Shown: positions 6,196 through 6,224 of the stretch, piece by piece
How positions within the stretch are numbered: position 1 is the stretch's first letter
How the letters are laid out: each line of letters starts with the position of its first letter
NCBI GenBank assembly: GCA_019084435.1
Contig: JAHRFV010000217.1
Location: 1 to 6,224, forward strand
DNA: 6,224 nucleotides
Origin: Dethiosulfatibacter sp.
GTDB lineage: Bacteria > Bacillota_A > Clostridia > Tissierellales > Dethiosulfatibacteraceae
Direction: 5' to 3'
Notes under the pieces: model-generated
What the model was told of the DNA's origin: nothing
The model's input: the letters and a program-made list of their open reading frames with translations, nothing else
The model's database searches: none
Position numbers and translations under genes: made by a program

Positions 6196-6224
6196 GCAAT
6201 GCCGATTTTCAGATCCATTTCTCC
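5932..6224. repeat. Inverted repeat at the right window edge, within hndD (fold-back chimera)
   Basis: Positions 6137-6224 (88 nt) are the exact reverse complement of 5932-6019, separated by 117 nt. The copy runs to the last base of the window. The match continues imperfectly inward: TCTATCGCGAGG at 6125-6136 agrees at 10 of 12 bases with the reverse complement of 6021-6032, after one unpaired base at 6020. The 5932-6019 arm encodes conserved hydrogenase sequence just before the third H-cluster motif, so it is the original. The 6137-6224 arm replaces the expected hndD 3' end. This is best explained by a strand folding back on itself and being copied during amplification or library preparation, or by a mis-extended contig end. 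Confidence 0.95.

Overview
The window looks like a whole short contig from a low-GC, obligately anaerobic, fermentative Gram-positive bacterium, most likely of the Clostridia. The reasons are an A+T-rich composition, strong AGGAGG-type ribosome binding sites, a secreted protein with S-layer-homology (SLH) domains, and a four-gene operon for a multimeric NAD(P)-linked [FeFe] hydrogenase. I cannot name the genus from the sequence.

Layout: positions 1-222 form a giant hairpin with perfect 87-nt arms (1-87 and 136-222). Positions 223-331 hold a promoter and ribosome binding site. Positions 332-1648 encode a secreted protein with three SLH domains and three InlB-type (Listeria-Bacteroides) repeats, closed by a strong intrinsic terminator at 1686-1717. 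A new promoter region with an A+T-rich dyad (1729-1783) precedes four tightly packed genes on the + strand: hndA (1799-2314), hndB (2316-2708), hndC (2724-4517) and hndD (4531 to the end).

The four genes match in order and domain content the hndABCD operon of Desulfovibrio fructosovorans and the HydABC electron-bifurcating hydrogenases of Thermotoga and clostridia. HndC carries the FMN/NAD(P) site and HndD carries the H-cluster. HndA, HndB and the many Fe-S domains form the wiring. The expected soluble cytoplasmic complex reversibly couples NAD(P)H and reduced ferredoxin to H2. No hydrogenase maturation genes (hydE, hydF, hydG) lie in the window.

The most notable structural point is that both window ends are inverted repeats running exactly to the edge: 87-nt arms on the left, and 88-nt arms on the right (5932-6019 against 6137-6224). 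The right one cuts into the conserved 3' end of hndD and replaces its C-terminus with antisense hndD sequence. I read both ends as fold-back chimeras from amplification or assembly, so roughly 1-87 and 6137-6224 should not be trusted as genome sequence. I did not find a convincing new biological system here.
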